From positions 62,001 to 126,000 of the forward strand of contig NZ_JAFA01000023.1 in the NCBI RefSeq assembly GCF_000519185.1: a stretch of 64,000 bases of DNA. The letters are read 5' to 3'. The translations under genes and the position numbers were made by a program. Source of the DNA: Paraburkholderia nodosa DSM 21604 (GTDB taxonomy: Bacteria > Pseudomonadota > Gammaproteobacteria > Burkholderiales > Burkholderiaceae). Positions 41,725 to 50,374 of this stretch are shown one piece after another. How positions within the stretch are numbered: the first letter of the stretch is position 1; each line of letters begins with the position of its first letter. The notes below the pieces were generated by a model, which was not told where the DNA came from, ran no database searches, and saw only the letters and a list, made by a program, of their open reading frames with translations.

Positions 41725-42631
41725 TGTTGTAAATGCCTCCATCGATCAGCTCGATCGCCGTGCAATAGGCCGCTTCCAGCTTCGACACGGGTATGTCGTC
41801 GGACGGCTCGGTGAGGATCACCTTTTGCACGCCGGCAGGGCGCGCAGCGGCATAAATGCCGTCTTTCGTGATTTCCATTCCGAGCTTGTGCATTTCGTCG
41901 GCGTAGGCCTTGACGCGCTTGTTTGCCTCGGCGAGTGCGACAGTGCGATCGGGGCCGGCGAAGAAAATGAGCGTCGCGCGGATCGCGTATTGCTTGATCG
42001 TCGCGCTACGTGTCGTTACGAGGTCCGTGAGCGGGCGCTTGTCGTCGGCCGACAATGCGACGTCAACCTTGTCGAGCAAGTCTTGCGGGGCCGTGCCGTC
42101 GCCGAGGCGGGACAGAACCGTAACGACAACTTCGCACGGTGCGGGGCTAACCGCAGAGGCATCGAGCACGCGGCCGTCAGCATTGCGGGCGAGCGAGATA
42201 TACGCCCCTTCGGGGCCGGCGACGGAAAACCCTTGCGGCGCGAGCTGCGTGCGGGCGCGCAGGTCGGTATCGTTCTCATATACCGCGTCGATATCGTTGG
42301 CCGGGTCGGCTTCGACGATTGTTTGCCGCTCGATTTCGAAAAACGCGGCGAGGTGTTCGAGGTCCGTGCCGCGCGCATAGGCCAGCATGACGGCGCGCGC
42401 TGCATCGTTGACGCGTTGGCGCAAAACGACTTCGCGATAGGCGTTTTCCTGCAAATGGATATTCATCGGCTCGGATTCGAGCGCGAGCGCCGCCGCTACT
42501 TCGGCCTGTTGATCGGCCGGGTAGCGCGCCACGAGTTCCGCCTTGCGCTCGGCGAGCAGCTTTTCATAGTCGATCGTTTCGACGATATCCGGCGACGGCA
42601 GGCGCGACAGGTCGATCGGGGTCGCGCTCAT
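41717..42631 (-). CDS. J: Baseplate wedge protein gpJ
   Basis: The 304-aa protein belongs to the P2 gpJ / T4 gp6 family (IDLSRLPSPDIVETIDYEKLLAERK start). It forms the baseplate wedge ring. ATG 42631 overlaps the gene W stop by 4 bp, so VWJI form one coupled unit. Confidence 0.93.
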   Translation of the reverse strand: MSATPIDLSRLPSPDIVETIDYEKLLAERKAELVARYPADQQAEVAAALALESEPMNIHLQENAYREVVLRQRVNDAARAVMLAYARGTDLEHLAAFFEIERQTIVEADPANDIDAVYENDTDLRARTQLAPQGFSVAGPEGAYISLARNADGRVLDASAVSPAPCEVVVTVLSRLGDGTAPQDLLDKVDVALSADDKRPLTDLVTTRSATIKQYAIRATLIFFAGPDRTVALAEANKRVKAYADEMHKLGMEITKDGIYAAARPAGVQKVILTEPSDDIPVSKLEAAYCTAIELIDGGIYNNE

Positions 42632-42990
42632 GCTGCACCCCCGTTCGTGAGCTGCACGCGCGTCGATATCGGGTCGCCCGTTTCCGTAGTCCAGCCTTCG
42701 AGGTCGACGTATTGAACGCCCTGGCCGACTTCGTTCGCCTCGGTCGCGAGCTGCACGCGCGTCAGACGCAAGCGCGGCTCCCATCGCATGAGCGCCGTCG
42801 CGGTCGCGGCGTACAGGCGCACGCGCGTCGTGTCATTGTTCGGCGCGTCGATCAGGTCGGGCAGCTCGGAACCAAAATCACGGCGCTTGATGCGCGAGCC
42901 GAGCGGCGTCGTCAGAATCTTCGTGATCGACTGGCAAAGGTGGGCGAGGCCGGTCGTCGCGCGGCCGGTCGTTGCGTGCATTCCTCTCAT
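42628..42990 (-). CDS. W: Baseplate protein gpW (T4 gp25-like)
   Basis: The 120-aa protein shows the gp25-like core ITKILTTPLGSRIKRRDFGSELPDLID. It is part of the baseplate wedge and has no lysozyme activity. It overlaps genes V and J by 4 bp each. ATG 42981 is an alternative start. Confidence 0.93.
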   Translation of the reverse strand: MRGMHATTGRATTGLAHLCQSITKILTTPLGSRIKRRDFGSELPDLIDAPNNDTTRVRLYAATATALMRWEPRLRLTRVQLATEANEVGQGVQYVDLEGWTTETGDPISTRVQLTNGGAA

Positions 42991-43646
42991 TTGATCGGCT
43001 CACTCGTCGGGGCGTTTGCGCCCTGTGCTTGGTGCTTGTGTCCAGACGTGCTCACGCCGTTCGCAACCACGTCTTTCGTGAATTCGGCTCCGCCGTCGAT
43101 CTTCATCGTCGAGCCGCCGGCCCCGCCCTTGCCGGTCATGCCGGATTCGAACGCGAACGCGCCTTTAACCAGCATTGCGCCGGTTACGGTGGTCTGTTTC
43201 GCGTCGATCGTCATTTCCTCGGCTTCGACGGTCGCGGTTTTGGTCTGCACGTTGACCGCGCCCGGTGCCACGATCAGCACGGTCGCGCCGGCGGGCAGGT
43301 TGGCGGTGAGAGAGTGGGCGGCCATGTCGTATTCGACGAGCGCGCCGTCGCGGTACTTGCGGACATGCTTCGCCGGGTCGGTGCTCGGCGGGGGGAAATC
43401 TTCGGAATAGAACCCGCGCAGTGCGACGGCTTGCGTCGGGTCGCCGCCCGGGCAGAGCAGCATGACCCCTTCGCCGATCGAGGGCGCGAGCCACTCGATC
43501 GACTCGCCGGCGAAAGGGCTGAACCATTGAATCCAGTCGGTGGATAAATCGCCGCTTTCCACACGGCATAGCGCGCCGTCGACGGCCGCGACCGTCCCTT
43601 TGCGGATACCGTTCAAAAATTGGCGTGAGGATTCGTTTGCGTTCAT
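42987..43646 (-). CDS. V: Baseplate spike protein gpV
   Basis: The 219-aa protein matches P2 gpV: N-terminal OB fold (TDWIQWFSPFAGESIEWLAPSIGEGVMLL), then a beta-helix and a C-terminal SGHKHQ metal-binding tip. It is the membrane-piercing spike. ATG 43646 fits the family start; upstream in-frame ATGs at 43655 and 43685 are possible. Confidence 0.92.
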   Translation of the reverse strand: MNANESSRQFLNGIRKGTVAAVDGALCRVESGDLSTDWIQWFSPFAGESIEWLAPSIGEGVMLLCPGGDPTQAVALRGFYSEDFPPPSTDPAKHVRKYRDGALVEYDMAAHSLTANLPAGATVLIVAPGAVNVQTKTATVEAEEMTIDAKQTTVTGAMLVKGAFAFESGMTGKGGAGGSTMKIDGGAEFTKDVVANGVSTSGHKHQAQGANAPTSEPIK

Positions 43647-43731
43647 GGCCTCCATGTTGCCGAGCACGCACGCGCGAGTCATCACGCGGCGTTTGTTAGC
43701 GTGTCGGGTACAAACTTCGGGGGGCGAACGA

Positions 43732-44193
43732 TTATTTTGTGAGGTGCTTGAGCACGAGGTCGCGGATCATTTCGCGATCGGCGTCGGAGAATCCGAGCAG
43801 CACGCGGGCCGGGTATTTGTACATCGGGCCGCCCTTCGCGACGCGATCGCTTTCGCCGTACTGGTGGATGCGTGCCACGCGCGCCACGCGGCCGGCGAAC
43901 CCGATCACGAGGCCGGCCGCATCAGACTCGGCGCGCATGTAGCGGGCTTGCCGCAGCTTCGCGAACATCGCCGCGCGCTTGATGCGGCCGGCCTTGTCGC
44001 GCAGGTGCTTTTTCGGGCGTGGCTTGCGCTTGTCGTAGTCGGTGCCGTCCGGGTTGCGTTGCTGCGCGATGCGCGCGCGTTGACTGCGTTGCAGCTCGCG
44101 CGCAATCTCGCGCGTCACGGTGCGACGAGCAGCCGGCGCGAGCTGCGAGAGCAGCGCGCCGGCCCACGATTCGAGGGCGCTTAGTTCGTCCAT
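43732..44193 (-). CDS. S: Tail completion protein gpS
   Basis: The 153-aa protein matches P2 gpS (DYDKRKPRPKKHLRDKAGRIKRAAMF; QYGESDRVAKGGPMYKYPARVLLGFS). It finishes the tail before head joining. ATG 44193 overlaps the gene R stop by 13 bp. Confidence 0.92.
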   Translation of the reverse strand: MDELSALESWAGALLSQLAPAARRTVTREIARELQRSQRARIAQQRNPDGTDYDKRKPRPKKHLRDKAGRIKRAAMFAKLRQARYMRAESDAAGLVIGFAGRVARVARIHQYGESDRVAKGGPMYKYPARVLLGFSDADREMIRDLVLKHLTK

Positions 44194-44630
44194 CGCGACG
44201 GGTCGACGAGGCCTTGCACGTCCCACTCGGGCACGGGTTCGTCGACGTGCGTGATTTTCTGCGCGCCGGCGTCGTCAGTCGACACGAGCACGCTTTCGGT
44301 GAGCTTGAGCTTGATCGACAGGTCGACAGTCGTTTGCGTCAGTTGATCGGCTTCGAAAGAAATGCCGGCGCGGCGCAGCTCGTCGTTTGTGAGCAGGTCG
44401 GATTGATTCACGCGAACCCATTGCAGCAGCGCGGCGAACACGATATCGCCGTCGCCGGCGAAGTCGAGCAGCATCACATTCAGCGTATAGGCGTAGTCGA
44501 ACGAGGTCGATTGAGCGCCGGTCGCGATGATGTTGCCGGCGTCGATAAACACGAGCAGCTTGTCGGGATCGGTCGCGAGCGCGGGCACGGCAGCCGTGAG
44601 CGCGCGGCGCAGGCTGTTCGCCTTATTCAT
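44181..44630 (-). CDS. R: Tail completion protein gpR
   Basis: The 149-aa protein matches P2 gpR (NKANSLRRALTAAVPALATDPDKLLVFIDAG). It works with gpS at the tail end. It overlaps Rz1 by 8 bp. Confidence 0.92.
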   Translation of the reverse strand: MNKANSLRRALTAAVPALATDPDKLLVFIDAGNIIATGAQSTSFDYAYTLNVMLLDFAGDGDIVFAALLQWVRVNQSDLLTNDELRRAGISFEADQLTQTTVDLSIKLKLTESVLVSTDDAGAQKITHVDEPVPEWDVQGLVDPSRWTN

Positions 44631-44907
44631 GGCCGGCCTCGTCGGGCAGGGGCAGGCCTTGCGCCTGGCACGTCGCGATCATGTCGACGCGGGCCGCGCA
44701 TTCGCCCCATGCGGCCTCGGTCGCGTCGAGCGCGCGGCGCAGCTCGTCATTCGTGCGCGGGGCCGTCGCCGGCAGCGTGCAGCGCGTGACGGGCGCGCAT
44801 TGTAGAAAGGTATTCGTCGGCTCCGGTGATCGCGGGGCGCTTGTACAGGCGCACAACATCGTCAGGCAAAGCGCCGTCAGCCCATGCGCGCAGCGTGTCG
44901 TTTTCAT
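44623..44907 (-). CDS. Rz1-like outer-membrane spanin (LysC)
   Basis: A 94-aa lipoprotein with lipobox ending LCAC (Cys21), starting inside the Rz gene in another frame. Its Pro- and Cys-containing mature part is typical of o-spanins. With Rz it fuses inner and outer membranes during lysis. Confidence 0.8.
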   Translation of the reverse strand: MKTTRCAHGLTALCLTMLCACTSAPRSPEPTNTFLQCAPVTRCTLPATAPRTNDELRRALDATEAAWGECAARVDMIATCQAQGLPLPDEAGHE

Positions 44908-45184
44908 GCTTCAAGGCCTCAAAGTCGGATTCGTATTGCGACAGCTCGGCCGCGATGCGTTGGCGCTTCGTTTCGAGCTGGGCGAGGTCGCGGGCGTTGT
45001 CGCGCGCCTTGTTCTGTAGGTCGGCGATCGTCGCGTCGCGCCGGCCGACCGTTTCTTGCGCCGTGCGCGCGGCGTCCTTCGCGTCGACCAGCTCGGCGCG
45101 CAAGGCCTTCACATAGAACCAGCCGGCGACGAGCGCGAGCACGACGAGCGCGATCGCGCCGAGGCGCGCGGCGATCGCCTTCAT
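44747..45184 (-). CDS. Rz-like inner-membrane spanin (LysB)
   Basis: The 145-aa protein has an N-terminal membrane anchor (LGAIALVVLALVAGWFYV) followed by a long periplasmic coiled coil (about residues 30-105), the i-spanin layout. The start overlaps the endolysin stop by 4 bp and the Rz1 gene is embedded in its 3' half. Confidence 0.85.
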   Translation of the reverse strand: MKAIAARLGAIALVVLALVAGWFYVKALRAELVDAKDAARTAQETVGRRDATIADLQNKARDNARDLAQLETKRQRIAAELSQYESDFEALKHENDTLRAWADGALPDDVVRLYKRPAITGADEYLSTMRARHALHAAGDGPAHE

Positions 45185-46002
45185 GCCGCGGCCTTCATCG
45201 GGCCGGCCGGCGTCGCCATGTCCGCATATCGCTCATACGCGCGGGCGAGCTTCACGTCGTACAGGTTGCGCGCGTAATCCGGGCCGTTGTAGCCCTTGGA
45301 GAACGCCGCCCACTTCCTACCCTTCAGCGCGGAAAGCAAGGCGGTATCGGCCGCGATAAAGCGCACGAACGCGTCGAGGTGATCGCCTTCGCTGCGCTGC
45401 ATGCGCGCGACGAAATCGGCGACGTTCGAATATTCCAGGGCTTGCCAGTGGTAGCCCATGATTTGAAACGCGCCCCAGCTCGCCGACTCGTGCGCGGCGT
45501 CGGCGTCGATGCGCGCGGCGATCGCAAGTCGCGTGTATTCGGCCGCCTTGCCCATGTATCCGCCGGCAGTGGGCGAAACGATGTTCGGATACTTCGCGGC
45601 GAGCGCGTCAACATCAAAGCCGCGCGCCTTGAGCCGTTTGTAAAACACATGGCGCTCGAACAGGATCACGGGCCGGCCGTCGGGCAGAAAACCTTCGCCG
45701 CGTGATTCGACTTCGTTGACGGCGCGGATCGCGGCGATGGGCACGCCGAGCGTGTGGGCCGCTTTCGCGAGGTCAGCGTCGGTCAGGTGTTCCGACATGG
45801 CGAAGCCGGCAAGCAGAGCAGCCAACGTCTTGTTGCCGACAACGCCGTCGATTACGAGGCCGCACGCCTTCTGGAATGCCATGACCGCAGATTCGGTCGC
45901 ATGGTCAAACACGTGCGTTTCCGGGGTCGGAAAGTCCGCGCGAGTGAGGCGTCTTTGCAGCAGTGCCACTTCGTCGCCTGTGTCGCCTTTTCTCAGGATC
46001 AT
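45181..46002 (-). CDS. Endolysin, N-acetylmuramidase with peptidoglycan-binding domain
   Basis: The 273-aa enzyme has an N-terminal PG_binding_1 domain (GDTGDEVALLQRRL, residues 5-60) and a DUF3380-type N-acetylmuramidase domain (about 95-265) with the candidate catalytic Glu in NEVESRGEGF. It cuts peptidoglycan at lysis. ATG 46002 follows a GGAG; the frame stays open to 46209 but that part overlaps the holin. Confidence 0.9.
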   Translation of the reverse strand: MILRKGDTGDEVALLQRRLTRADFPTPETHVFDHATESAVMAFQKACGLVIDGVVGNKTLAALLAGFAMSEHLTDADLAKAAHTLGVPIAAIRAVNEVESRGEGFLPDGRPVILFERHVFYKRLKARGFDVDALAAKYPNIVSPTAGGYMGKAAEYTRLAIAARIDADAAHESASWGAFQIMGYHWQALEYSNVADFVARMQRSEGDHLDAFVRFIAADTALLSALKGRKWAAFSKGYNGPDYARNLYDVKLARAYERYADMATPAGPMKAAA

Positions 46003-46003
46003 G

Positions 46004-46270
46004 TCATGCACTCCGCAACAGGCGCGCAACGTTGCCACGCGCGCCAAAAATGAAAACAGCGAAAAGAACGGCGCGAGCCGCTTCGAAATGGTCGACCGTG
46101 TTCGCATGCACGGCCAGCTCGATCGCCGAGCCGCCGAGCACGACGAGCAGCAGCCACGCGACCCATGAAACGTGTTGACGGTGCCGCGCGCCGTCGCGGC
46201 GATAGGCAAGGATGCGCAGCGCGGCGACGCTGTACGCGACCAGTGCGATCAGTGCGAGGGGGTTGTGCAT
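46004..46270 (-). CDS. Holin-like membrane protein (three helices)
   Basis: The 88-aa protein has three hydrophobic segments (about residues 5-20, 35-55, 63-80) and lies between another holin candidate and the endolysin. It matches small phage_3 holins of Burkholderia P2-like phages. It could be the holin or an antiholin. Confidence 0.75.
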   Translation of the reverse strand: MHNPLALIALVAYSVAALRILAYRRDGARHRQHVSWVAWLLLVVLGGSAIELAVHANTVDHFEAARAVLFAVFIFGARGNVARLLRSA

Positions 46271-46273
46271 GGG

Positions 46274-46615
46274 TCAGCCCTTTCGAAACAGCGACAACAG
46301 ATCGAAAGATTTAATGCGCTCGATCAGTTGCACGGTCACGGTAATCGCCAGCGCGGCAGCGAAGAAAGCGGCGACGCCGGTGCTAGTGATCGGCGTATGG
46401 CTCACAACATCAGGCGCGGCGAGGTAGCCGGCAATCAGCGAAATCACGAGATACGCGAAGCGCTTGCCGATCGACAGGTCTTTCGACGTGACGACGACGA
46501 GCGCCGCGCCCGTGAAAGCGCCAATCAGTGCATTGCCGTCGATGCCGGGAAACAGGCTTGCAAAGCCAATGCCGGCCGAGGCAGCGGCGATAGCGGTGGT
46601 GCTAGGTTCGGCCAT
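46274..46615 (-). CDS. Holin
   Basis: The 113-aa protein has two to three membrane helices (segments ALIGAFTGAALVVVTS, FAYLVISLIAGYLAA and GVAAFFAAALAITVTVQLI) and a charged C-terminus. It resembles the putative holin of P2-like Burkholderia phages. It forms the membrane hole that times lysis. Confidence 0.8.
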   Translation of the reverse strand: MAEPSTTAIAAASAGIGFASLFPGIDGNALIGAFTGAALVVVTSKDLSIGKRFAYLVISLIAGYLAAPDVVSHTPITSTGVAAFFAAALAITVTVQLIERIKSFDLLSLFRKG

Positions 46616-46630
46616 ATTGGCGACTCCGGG

Positions 46631-46837
46631 TTAGTCGAAAAGGTTGACGAGCTGGACGGTTGATTGATCGTTCGGCGCGTCGGGCAGGTCGACCGCGAGC
46701 CCGAGCGGCAGCACGGGGCCGTAATCGGCGAGGCCGGCGTTTAGCTCTAACGTCGCTTCGACGACGCTTTTCGTGCGGCCGAGGTAGCGGAAACATAGGG
46801 CGTCGACCGTATCGCCCTGTTGTGCATAGACGCGCAT
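46631..46837 (-). CDS. X: Tail protein gpX
   Basis: The 68-aa protein is a LysM-like P2 gpX (QQGDTVDALCFRYLGRT). It overlaps gene L by one base (ATGA-type junction) and is a small tail-baseplate component. Confidence 0.92.
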   Translation of the reverse strand: MRVYAQQGDTVDALCFRYLGRTKSVVEATLELNAGLADYGPVLPLGLAVDLPDAPNDQSTVQLVNLFD

Positions 46838-47328
46838 CAGATGAGCTCGATCGTTGTGCGCGCGACGCCGCGCATGTCGTTGATTGCCTGCCGTGCGTTG
46901 CGTCGATCGGCGTCGATCGTCGTTTCGACTTCGGCCGCGTCGGCCGCGCCGGATTTCGTACTATCGAAGTCGCGATATTTTTCGGTGAGGTCCGCGCGCG
47001 CGAGGAAATAGACCGCGCGCCGGTAACGGGCGAGCTGCACGCTTTCGCCGCCGATTTCGTCGGCCGGCAGCTCGGCGAGCGAGGCGACGCCGGTCGCTTC
47101 GAGCGGCGCGCGCCACGCTTGCAGCTCGCGATTTACTTCGTCGATCGCGGCGATCGCGGCATCGCGCAGGCGTGCGGTCGTCACGGTTCCGACGAGGCGC
47201 ACGGCTTCGCGCATGTGCGCGAGGTCGATAGAGGGAAACCAGGCGACGTTAGCGACGATCAGCTCGCCGGCCGGCGGGGCCGTTTCAGGCGTGAGGGTCG
47301 GGGCTTCGATCGCGTTGAATGTCGTCAT
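46837..47328 (-). CDS. L: Head completion protein gpL
   Basis: The 163-aa protein matches P2 gpL (WFPSIDLAHMREAVRLVGTVTTARL), which plugs the filled head before tail joining. A 123-bp gap without genes separates it from gene M. Confidence 0.91.
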   Translation of the reverse strand: MTTFNAIEAPTLTPETAPPAGELIVANVAWFPSIDLAHMREAVRLVGTVTTARLRDAAIAAIDEVNRELQAWRAPLEATGVASLAELPADEIGGESVQLARYRRAVYFLARADLTEKYRDFDSTKSGAADAAEVETTIDADRRNARQAINDMRGVARTTIELI

Positions 47329-47451
47329 GGTTTCAGCTCGGAAAAGGTGGGCGGTGGGCCGGCGTCGGATCGCGTTTCCGTCAGGTGTTGCGATCGTCAG
47401 CCGGCGCCGCCCAGGCCGGGGAGGGCTCTTTACGTGCGGCCGGCGGCGGTC

Positions 47452-48126
47452 TTACTGCGCGCCGGTCGCATTGCGGGCCTTTTCAAGCCGCGCAATGTCC
47501 TGTTTCACGCCGGCGCGCTCGTCGAGTTCGAGCGCGCGGCACAGGTGTTCGAGTGCCGCCGGGAAGTCGCCGGCGCGCTCGGCCGTGTAGCCGATCGCCT
47601 TGTGCAGCTTCGCGCGCACCTGGTCGTGCATGTCGTGTGATGCGACGAGCTGCGCGACTTCCGCGAGCTGCGCGCCGTCGACGGCCGGCGGGCCGTTTTT
47701 CTTGAACGATGAAAGCGAGGCCTCGGCGAATTCCTCGGCGATTGCGGTCGCGAGCGGACGGTCGTATTGGTCGGGCAGCGTCATCCGGTGCTCGATCGCA
47801 TACCGGGCGATTTCGAGCGCGCCGGCGTAGTCGCCCACGTCGACGCGCCAGATCATGACGGTCGTCAATACATCGTCCTGTGCGCCCCGCCCGCCGCTCA
47901 GTGCGCCCGCGACGTAGTCGACATACTCGGGCAGCAGCTCGGCGCGCTTGACTTCGATCTTGCGTTCGATCGACGCGATCGACTTCAGGCGACGGCGATC
48001 GGTTGCGAGCTTCGCAAGCATCAGCTCGTAAGCGCTACCGACGAGCGTTTCACCCTGGCCGGCCGAGGCCGCCGCGAGCTGCGCGGATACGCGCTGAAAA
48101 TGGCGTTGGGCGGGGCTAGTCATCAC
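47452..48126 (-). CDS. M: Terminase small subunit / endonuclease gpM
   Basis: The 224-aa protein matches P2 gpM (SPAQRHFQRVSAQ start; YVDYVAGALSGGRGAQDDVLTTVMIWRVD). With gpP it recognises and cuts cos. It overlaps gene N by 4 bp. Confidence 0.92.
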   Translation of the reverse strand: MMTSPAQRHFQRVSAQLAAASAGQGETLVGSAYELMLAKLATDRRRLKSIASIERKIEVKRAELLPEYVDYVAGALSGGRGAQDDVLTTVMIWRVDVGDYAGALEIARYAIEHRMTLPDQYDRPLATAIAEEFAEASLSSFKKNGPPAVDGAQLAEVAQLVASHDMHDQVRAKLHKAIGYTAERAGDFPAALEHLCRALELDERAGVKQDIARLEKARNATGAQ

Positions 48127-49139
48127 ACCCCCGTCGAGACGAGTTCGATCTTTTCAGCCATCGCGGCGCGGCCGAGGTCTTCGACGACATACGCATCGTT
48201 CGACGATTCGAAGTTCTCGATACGGTCACGCTTCGCGTTGTCGACGATCGAGCGACGGCGGCCGCCGTCCTGATAGTAGATCGACAGATTGTCGAAACTC
48301 GTCACGAGCAGCGCGTGAGCCGGGAAGAAAGGCACGGTCACGGCCGGCATGTTGCCGATACGCTTCTGACTCTGGATCACGTCAGCGGCAAGCGTCTCGG
48401 TCGGTGCCTGAACGGTGTTGACGATCGGGAAATACTTGTCATGCAGCAGACCGCGACCGCAGAGCACGACGAGGCCCGTGTCATCCTGGTGCCACGGGTC
48501 GATCATGTTCGCAACCAGATCGAACACGAGCGCGTCGAGGTTCGCATAGTCGCCGCCCTTGCCGACGGCAATCTTGCCGGCAGTCGCGCCGTGATCCATC
48601 ACGCGTTGCGGTGCCTGTTCGCGCATGCGCTGCAGCCAGCCCTTGTTGACGTCCTGCAACAGCGGGTTTCTCGTGCGGTCCGAAGTCTTGGCGCGCGTGA
48701 CGCCGTTGAAGCCGATCGCGATGCGGTCGAGTGCTTGCCGGCGCACGATCACGTCGCGGATACGGTTCTGAAAGTCGGGAAACTTCGCCCACGCGTCCAG
48801 CAGCGCATAGGTCACATGCGAATCGAAGTTCGTTTGCGTGGCGTTATAGCCGTTCTCGTCGAGGTCGGTCACGTCGACCGTTTCGCGATCCTTCTGCGAG
48901 GTGTCGGTCGTGCTCGCGATCGGGCCGCCGACGCCGAGGCCGAGCTTTGCGCCCTGTTGCTCGTTGACGCCCATCACGTTGATTTGCTTCAGAAAGCCGC
49001 TCGATTCCTGAATGCGAGTCTCGAGCTTTTGTTGCACGCTCGGCGCGACGGCGAATTTTTCCGTCGCTCGTGCGATGCCGTTGAGCTGGGCGATCGCGGC
49101 AAGATAGCCGTCATATGCCAGTCGGGTTTCGTTGCGCAT
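48123..49139 (-). CDS. N: Major capsid protein gpN
   Basis: The 338-aa protein matches P2 gpN (NETRLAYDGYLAAIAQLNGI start; DWAKFPDFQNRIRD-like DALLDAWAKF segment). In P2 it is cleaved near residue 31 by gpO during maturation. It follows the scaffold gene by 40 bp. Confidence 0.94.
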   Translation of the reverse strand: MRNETRLAYDGYLAAIAQLNGIARATEKFAVAPSVQQKLETRIQESSGFLKQINVMGVNEQQGAKLGLGVGGPIASTTDTSQKDRETVDVTDLDENGYNATQTNFDSHVTYALLDAWAKFPDFQNRIRDVIVRRQALDRIAIGFNGVTRAKTSDRTRNPLLQDVNKGWLQRMREQAPQRVMDHGATAGKIAVGKGGDYANLDALVFDLVANMIDPWHQDDTGLVVLCGRGLLHDKYFPIVNTVQAPTETLAADVIQSQKRIGNMPAVTVPFFPAHALLVTSFDNLSIYYQDGGRRRSIVDNAKRDRIENFESSNDAYVVEDLGRAAMAEKIELVSTGV

Positions 49140-49179
49140 GTGTTGTGTTCTCCGGGGCTATGAAAGGGAGTGACGCCGG

Positions 49180-50223
49180 TTAGCAGTCAGTCGTAATGGG
49201 CGCAGCGCCCGCGCCGGTCGCGTGCGGCCGTTGCGGTTGGCCGTTGCCGGTGGTCGAGAGCTGCGTGTGCAGCTCGTCGAACGCTTTGCGATCGGCCTCG
49301 CGGGCCGCACTCAGTTCGGCGACTTGCTTTTCGAGCTTCGCCATCGCCTCGGCTTGCGTCGCGCCGTGCGTTGCGGTCGCTTCGATCGCTTGCGACAAGT
49401 CAGCGAAACGCGTGTCGTCGCTTGCTTCCTTCTTCCTCGCCATGCCGAGCAGTTCTTTCACGCGGGCGAACACGGTCGGCAGGGTCGGCGTGTTCTCGGC
49501 CTCCGGTTCAAACTCGATCACGGTTTCGTCGGCGGCCGTGAAGAGATTCGACGGCGAAACCTTGCGGCTGGCGAACGGCGAGGCGGCCGGGTTTTGAGCT
49601 GCGAAAGAAAGGATTTCGGTTCCGAGGCTCGCGGGGCTATCCGTGACGGCCAGGCCGATCAGATACGCCTGTTTCGTGTCGGCGAAAGACGGGTCGATCT
49701 CGCACGAGGTGTAAATCTTCTGTTTCGCTTTCGTCAGCGCGACCAGCTCGGCGGTCGGCACGATTTGCGCATAGAGGCCGAGCTTGCCGGCGAGCGGGCC
49801 GCTTTCATCACGGGTTTCGAGCGCGAGCACGTCGCCATATGCCTTGAACGGGCCATCGGGAATGATGCCGCGATAGTGTTCGAGGTTGAGGCGCGCGCCG
49901 TACAACTCCGGGTTGTAGTTCTTCGCCATCTGCGTAAGCCATTCGCGCGAGATGTTGCGGCCGTCGCTCGTCGCGCCTTCGACGGCGATGCGGAACATCT
50001 TAGATTTCGCGAGCTTCGCCGCGTCGGCCGTCGAGCCGATCGCCATCGCGCCGAGGCCGGCCGCGCTAGCGATGCCGATGTTTTGATCGTGCAGCAGGGA
50101 AAAGAGCGCGTCCGCATTGAAAACGGTGCTCACGGCGGCCGTCGCCGCGTGTGCATCCAACGTGAAAGCAAACGCGATCGCCGCAACGGCGAGCGACATG
50201 AGCGACAGCTTGCGAGAGTGCAT
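49180..50223 (-). CDS. O: Capsid scaffold-protease gpO with an N-terminal signal-like extension
   Basis: From residue 74 (SKMFRIAVEG) the 347-aa protein is P2 gpO, with catalytic residues Asp87 (TSDGR), His116 (LEHYRG) and Ser173 (YTSCEI), spaced like the P2 triad, and a C-terminal scaffold helix. Ahead of this stands a 73-residue extension whose first 26 residues look like a Sec signal peptide (RKLSLMSLAVAAIAFAFTL then AHA). The start at 50223 has GGAG 9 bp upstream, so the extension appears translated. The internal ATG at codon 60 has no ribosome site. Confidence 0.88.
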   Translation of the reverse strand: MHSRKLSLMSLAVAAIAFAFTLDAHAATAAVSTVFNADALFSLLHDQNIGIASAAGLGAMAIGSTADAAKLAKSKMFRIAVEGATSDGRNISREWLTQMAKNYNPELYGARLNLEHYRGIIPDGPFKAYGDVLALETRDESGPLAGKLGLYAQIVPTAELVALTKAKQKIYTSCEIDPSFADTKQAYLIGLAVTDSPASLGTEILSFAAQNPAASPFASRKVSPSNLFTAADETVIEFEPEAENTPTLPTVFARVKELLGMARKKEASDDTRFADLSQAIEATATHGATQAEAMAKLEKQVAELSAAREADRKAFDELHTQLSTTGNGQPQRPHATGAGAAPITTDC

Positions 50224-50374
50224 CGTTAGTTCTCCAACGGGTTTGGAAAGGGTTCAACGTGAGTTGATATCTTGCGTTTCCCGTCGCAATGGCTCAACGG
50301 TTGACGTTTGTTCGCGCGTTCGGCACATACAGGCGGGCGTGCTTGCGCGCGCGCGACGCGGGAAACTTGCGGCC

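Noticed and set aside
50224..50374. Ogr-type TGT-N12-ACA activator site between genes O and P
   Set aside because: The nearest match has a 13-base spacing (TGT near 50310 and ACA), so I cannot support it; late promoters must lie here but I could not pin them down.
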